A DNA stretch of 64,000 nt from Bacteroidota bacterium. GTDB lineage: Bacteria; Bacteroidota; Bacteroidia; Bacteroidales; JAGONC01. The position numbers and the translations under genes are program-made. Positions within the stretch are counted from its first letter, which is position 1. Each line of letters begins with the position of its first letter. The notes under the pieces are model-generated. The model saw nothing but the letters and a program-made list of their open reading frames with translations. It had not been told where the DNA came from and searched no databases. The DNA is taken from positions 62,001 through 126,000 of the forward strand of contig JAKLFC010000008.1 in the NCBI GenBank assembly GCA_022711405.1, written 5' to 3'. Shown here one piece after another: positions 60,306 to 64,000 of this stretch.

Positions 60306-62033
60306 CTACAATTCCAGACCACTGCTGATAAGCCCCTGGATTGCAGGATTTTTCGCCTTAAGGATTTCCAGCTGGGAATGGATAGTATTGGAAAGTTCTT
60401 TTAAGGATGTTTGACCCTTACTGATTTCAAAGATCTCCAGTCCCAGCAACCAGTGATCGGGATCCAGTGACAGCATTTCATCCCATATCCTGGGTAACAT
60501 GCCAAACCCTTTTCCCGATTCCCTGATATCCCTTACCCTTTGATAAAGTGCATGGATTTTCCCTGCCTCTTCTGTATGAACGATCTTATGCGTCTTTTCC
60601 GCCGGCACGTGGTATGTTAATCCAAACGCATCCGGATCAGCAGGTCCCGAAAAGGCGGAGATGATCTTTTCTCCGACCGCCATATCATACTTCCCCCATG
60701 AAGGTTCGAAAAGGACCTGGTCCTGATAGGTCACCCTGCCATCCGTGAATGTCATCAGAATGTTCTTTCCGCTTTTGGCCAGGATATGCTCCAGTTTTCC
60801 ATGCACCGTTAAACCGGATTCGAATTCCAGGGTACAGATTTGACCGGGCATGATCCCGGCATGCTCCAGATCACTTGCATCCATGGTTTCCAGAGGCTTG
60901 CTGGCCGATTTCAGTTTACCGGCCGGGGAGCCGAATCCTGTGCTGTGGTACGATTTACCATGTCCTTCCAGCTGTTTATCATTGAAATTCAGACTGGTAG
61001 GTCCTGTGGTTCGGATATAGACCGGTTCATCCCTGTCGGAAATCACATCATCGAAGGTACCCGAGACCTGCAGCCCTGAGCTGTAGACGCATGTGGCGGT
61101 GTTTTTTGATTCGATGGCTTGCTGAACGGCGAACAATCCCCCTTTTCTCAGCGCCATCCGGCCGGCGAACTGGTTCAGCACTGTGACCAGGTGGTCGAAA
61201 TCCGGAGTAACGAACAGCTGGGGTTGCATGGTGGTGATGTCGAAATTGACATCCGCCGCTGCGATGGAGTAGGGGATCTTTTTGACATGGTCCTGCAGGC
61301 AGTGCTGGCTCTCGCCAATGGATGACAGCAGTCCGGCCCCGTAGATCTTTGGCCGTTTCAGGTCACCTATCAGCCCGTACTCTACGGTCCACCAGTGCAG
61401 GTTACGGATCCGGGCCATTTCGGAAGGTGCGCCCAGGTTTTGCTCAATGTCAGCCAGAGCCTTCTCTGCCACTTCGATATCAGCTTTGGGTGTATATGGA
61501 TCAGCCTTCAGGATCGAAAGGTGTCTGACAGCTTCATAAAGCTCATAATCCCTGGCGGATGAGAATGCTTTGCTGCCGGTCTCACCGAACATGCGAAGGT
61601 ACTCGGCGTACTGGTCATCCGCTATGATCGGGGCATGCCCTGCCGCTTCGTGGATGATGTCGGGCGATGGCGTGTAGTTGATCTGGTCGACCGGACGGAT
61701 ATCGGCTGCGATCACCAGCACCTTGTACGCCTGGAATTCCATGAAGGCAGAGGGAGGGATGAATCCGTCCACCGCCACGGCAGCCCAGCCGATCTCCTTC
61801 AGGATTCGGTTCATGCCATACATGTGAGGGATATGCTCAATGCTGATGCCGGTGCGGCGCAGTCCGTCGAAGTAGGAGCCATGAGCCACCTGGCTGAGGT
61901 ACCGGACGTTGCGGCGCATCACATATCGCCACACGGCATGATCCTGTGCAGTGTATTCGTTATAGGGCTGCTCGATCACCAGGTCCATCAGGTGACGCGG
62001 GAGCCGGTCAAGGATTTCGTTGGATTCGTACAT
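60306..62033 (-). CDS. Aromatic amino acid (phenylalanine 4-) hydroxylase, long form
   Basis: A 575-residue non-heme iron, pterin-dependent hydroxylase. Iron ligands H128 and H133 lie in DIIHEAAGHAPII and E218 in LHWWTVEYGLI. The segment between H133 and E218 is longer than in short bacterial enzymes. The catalytic domain covers about 30-310. The C-terminal 260 residues form beta-rich and helical segments not seen in classical bacterial PAH; long forms of this kind occur in Bacteroidota. The reaction is phenylalanine to tyrosine with O2 and tetrahydropterin; whether Trp or Tyr is also used is unknown. No pterin recycling gene adjoins it. Confidence 0.87.
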   Translation of the reverse strand: MYESNEILDRLPRHLMDLVIEQPYNEYTAQDHAVWRYVMRRNVRYLSQVAHGSYFDGLRRTGISIEHIPHMYGMNRILKEIGWAAVAVDGFIPPSAFMEFQAYKVLVIAADIRPVDQINYTPSPDIIHEAAGHAPIIADDQYAEYLRMFGETGSKAFSSARDYELYEAVRHLSILKADPYTPKADIEVAEKALADIEQNLGAPSEMARIRNLHWWTVEYGLIGDLKRPKIYGAGLLSSIGESQHCLQDHVKKIPYSIAAADVNFDITTMQPQLFVTPDFDHLVTVLNQFAGRMALRKGGLFAVQQAIESKNTATCVYSSGLQVSGTFDDVISDRDEPVYIRTTGPTSLNFNDKQLEGHGKSYHSTGFGSPAGKLKSASKPLETMDASDLEHAGIMPGQICTLEFESGLTVHGKLEHILAKSGKNILMTFTDGRVTYQDQVLFEPSWGKYDMAVGEKIISAFSGPADPDAFGLTYHVPAEKTHKIVHTEEAGKIHALYQRVRDIRESGKGFGMLPRIWDEMLSLDPDHWLLGLEIFEISKGQTSLKELSNTIHSQLEILKAKNPAIQGLISSGLEL

Positions 62034-62047
62034 AAGGTTTCAAGTTG

Positions 62048-62094
62048 ACCCCACCCCCAACCCCTCCCCAGATGGGGAGGGGTTGGGGAGGGGT
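62048..62094. repeat. C-rich/G-rich perfect inverted repeat
   Basis: CCCCAACCCCTCCCC (62055-62069) and GGGGAGGGGTTGGGG (62074-62088) form a perfect 15-bp stem around a 4-nt loop. Five outer base pairs (ACCCC at 62048-62052 with GGGGT at 62090-62094) continue after a small internal loop. It sits between divergent genes, so it is not a terminator. Similar C-rich repeats are common in Bacteroidota intergenic regions. Confidence 0.85.
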
Positions 62095-62253
62095 AATGTT
62101 TATGCATAAACAACGAAACCATACCATTGTTCATTGCTTTCGTGCTGGGGTCAAAAAAGCGGTCGAAAATGATACTTTACAAAATCTTTATGCGATCACC
62201 GGAAAGTTTGACTTTTCCTTTATAACACCAGGATTACATTTGCTGCCGGTAAG

Positions 62254-64000
62254 ATGACCCTTATGAACGACACGACTGCCATATCGGCAAAAATCAAGAA
62301 CACTCTGATCGGTAAAGCGCGTGATATATCGGATAAGTCAATATTTCGGCATATTTCCCTGATCACTTTTTTTGCCTGGGTGGGATTGGGATCGGATCCG
62401 CTGTCTTCGTCCTGTTACGGACCTGAGGAGATCATGCGAAACCTGGCCGGTCACCAGAACCTTTCCATCTTTGCAGCAACACTCACGGTGATCACGATTT
62501 TTGTGATCAGTACGAGTTACCGGCAGATCATCCGGCTTTTTCCGCATGGCGGAGGCGGATACATTGTGGCCAGCAAGCTGATATCCCCAACTGCCGGAAT
62601 GATCTCCGGCAGTGCATTGCTGATCGATTATGTTCTTACCATCACCTTATCGGTATCCAGCGGTTCGGACGCCATTTTCAGTTTTTTGCCGGAAACATGG
62701 CACATTGTAAAGCTTCCCTTTGCATTTTTTATCCTTTCGGTATTGATCGTCCTTAACCTGAGGGGAGTAAAGGAATCAGTGCAGACACTGACCCCCGTTT
62801 TCATTCTGTTCGTACTGACGCATGTCCTGCTGATCGGTTATAGTATTATGACTCATATGTCGCAAGCCCCGGCCATCATCGGGAAGACAGCTGTTGAAAC
62901 CTCCCGGACAGTTTCTGAACTCGGGATACTGGGAACCCTATTCCTGATCCTGAGGGCTTACAGTATGGGAGCAGGAACCTACACGGGCATTGAAGCCGTC
63001 AGTAACGGCATTCCTAACCTGCGGGAACCGAAGACTCACACCGCGCAGAAAACCATGATGCTGATGTCGGTATCCCTGGCCATTGCCGCCTTTGGACTCA
63101 TCATTTCGTACTACCTTTTTGATCTCCGGTTTGAGCATGGAAAAACATTGAATGCTATACTGGTTCAACAGGCTACCTCCGGGTGGAATCCCTTTGTCGG
63201 AAAATCATTTGTTTACCTGACGCTGATATCCGAGGCGGCATTGCTGTTCGTCGCAGCCCAGACGGGATTCCTCGACGGCCCCAGGGTAATGGCCAACATG
63301 GCCACCGACCACTGGATCCCAAAAAGATTCATGCACCTGAGCGACCGACTGGTATCCCAGAACGGTATCCTGATCATGGGCGGAGCAGCTTTTGTGTTGT
63401 TGTTCGTTTCCAGGGGGTCTGTCGCCTGGCTGGTCATCCTTTACAGCATCAACGTATTTATCACGTTTACCCTTTCCCAGTTCGGAATGGTCAGGCACTG
63501 GATACAGGTAAGGAAAGAGGAACGGAAATGGCTGAGGAAAATGCTGGTGAATGGGATCGGACTTGTCATGACCAGCTTTATTCTGGTCACCGTAGTGATC
63601 CTTAAATTTGGTGAAGGAGGATGGATTACACTCTTAATCACAGGAATTATTTCCTTATTTGCAGTTACCATCAAGCGGCACTACAATAAAACACGGAAGG
63701 AGATCATCCTCGTGCAAAGGATCATCAAAAAAGTGCTGCCCGGTATCATTACTAAAATGAAAAGCAGCATTGCATTTCACTCCCGTCCAGGAAACAGGGG
63801 CAATAAACCCTTGCATACTGCCGTTTTCCTGGTCAATGGATACAATGGCCTTGGATTATATTCCTTCTACCGGCTTATCGAATTATTTGATTCAACTTAC
63901 TCCAACATCACCTTTCTAAGCGTTGGTATTGTGGATTCGCAGTGCTTCACTGATCATAACCATTACGAACGGATCAGGGGTAGTATTGTGACCGACCTGC
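62254..64000 (+). CDS. APC-family permease (3' end beyond window)
   Basis: An uninterrupted frame of 582 codons from ATG 62254 (a second in-frame ATG lies at 62263) to the window end without a stop. It shows about twelve TM helices up to about residue 480: SLITFFAWVGLGSDPLSS, GGGGYIVASKLISPTAGM and LLIDYVLTITLSVSSG match the core helices of amino acid/polyamine/cation transporters. A cytoplasmic C-terminal domain begins near residue 490 and includes HTAVFLVNGYNGLGLYS, which may be a USP- or nucleotide-binding-like fold. Substrate is unknown. It is divergent from the phenylalanine hydroxylase gene, so aromatic amino acid uptake is a possible but unproven link. Confidence 0.85.
   Translation, partial: MTLMNDTTAISAKIKNTLIGKARDISDKSIFRHISLITFFAWVGLGSDPLSSSCYGPEEIMRNLAGHQNLSIFAATLTVITIFVISTSYRQIIRLFPHGGGGYIVASKLISPTAGMISGSALLIDYVLTITLSVSSGSDAIFSFLPETWHIVKLPFAFFILSVLIVLNLRGVKESVQTLTPVFILFVLTHVLLIGYSIMTHMSQAPAIIGKTAVETSRTVSELGILGTLFLILRAYSMGAGTYTGIEAVSNGIPNLREPKTHTAQKTMMLMSVSLAIAAFGLIISYYLFDLRFEHGKTLNAILVQQATSGWNPFVGKSFVYLTLISEAALLFVAAQTGFLDGPRVMANMATDHWIPKRFMHLSDRLVSQNGILIMGGAAFVLLFVSRGSVAWLVILYSINVFITFTLSQFGMVRHWIQVRKEERKWLRKMLVNGIGLVMTSFILVTVVILKFGEGGWITLLITGIISLFAVTIKRHYNKTRKEIILVQRIIKKVLPGIITKMKSSIAFHSRPGNRGNKPLHTAVFLVNGYNGLGLYSFYRLIELFDSTYSNITFLSVGIVDSQCFTDHNHYERIRGSIVTDL

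Overview
The window looks like a stretch of chromosome from a Bacteroidota bacterium, probably Bacteroidales-like and environmental. The signs are type IX secretion (T9SS) C-terminal sorting tails on three giant secreted proteins, a FISUMP/dockerin protein, the glycogen cluster GDE - GT4 - GH57 - GT3::GT35, a long-tailed S16 ribosomal protein, and several TAnnTTTG -7 promoter boxes. The genus cannot be named from the sequence. No rRNA, tRNA or CRISPR array was seen.

Positions 1-5,300 are accessory and mostly AT-rich. They hold the C-terminal end of a K+-channel-like protein, a stand-alone HsdR_N-type PD-(D/E)XK nuclease, a decayed N-terminal fragment of a type I restriction R subunit, an OLD-family ATPase/TOPRIM nuclease, and a three-TM, coiled-coil, winged-helix protein of the YEATS-associated (YLATT-like) kind. 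A gene-poor stretch follows, with a striking nested hairpin element at 5126-5249. This looks like a partly decayed defence island. It is the most accessory part of the window.

Positions 5,300-13,800 encode small exported proteins (an NTF2-like protein and a TPR protein) and two large surface proteins: a T9SS protein with fibronectin-like and carboxypeptidase-regulatory domains, and a dockerin plus triple-FISUMP protein. From 13,970 to 18,070 lie mnmE, an orphan sucD and a beta-helix lipoprotein. From 18,265 to 27,456 is a four-gene glycogen operon: debranching enzyme, GT4 synthase-like enzyme, GH57 amylase-like enzyme, and a 1409-residue glycogen synthase/phosphorylase fusion. A fabG-type reductase follows it.

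Positions 28,300-33,310 hold a run of envelope genes (a secreted protein, a vWA-like membrane protein, a YdcF-like protein and a Ste24-type protease). Convergent to these is a minus-strand group at 33,359-40,460: an ABC transporter pair, an RsmI-like methyltransferase, a threonine dehydratase-like enzyme, dnaA, a YigZ protein, a CoA-binding protein and a cyclophilin lipoprotein. Then come prmC, rimM and rpsP, dnaE, thioredoxin, a DUF58 protein, valS, a DUF4159 protein and rsmE. Positions 51,870-58,505 carry two T9SS proteins that share a C-terminal cassette. The window ends with an RsbW-like/GNAT fusion, a long phenylalanine hydroxylase and an APC permease cut by the window edge.

A second layer is intergenic. 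Many gaps hold degenerate short-unit tandem repeats, several folding into long imperfect inverted repeats between convergent or divergent genes. The observations most worth a second look are the nested hairpin element, the YLATT/OLD island, the RsbW-like/GNAT fusion whose N-box asparagine is a phenylalanine, and the synthase/phosphorylase fusion.
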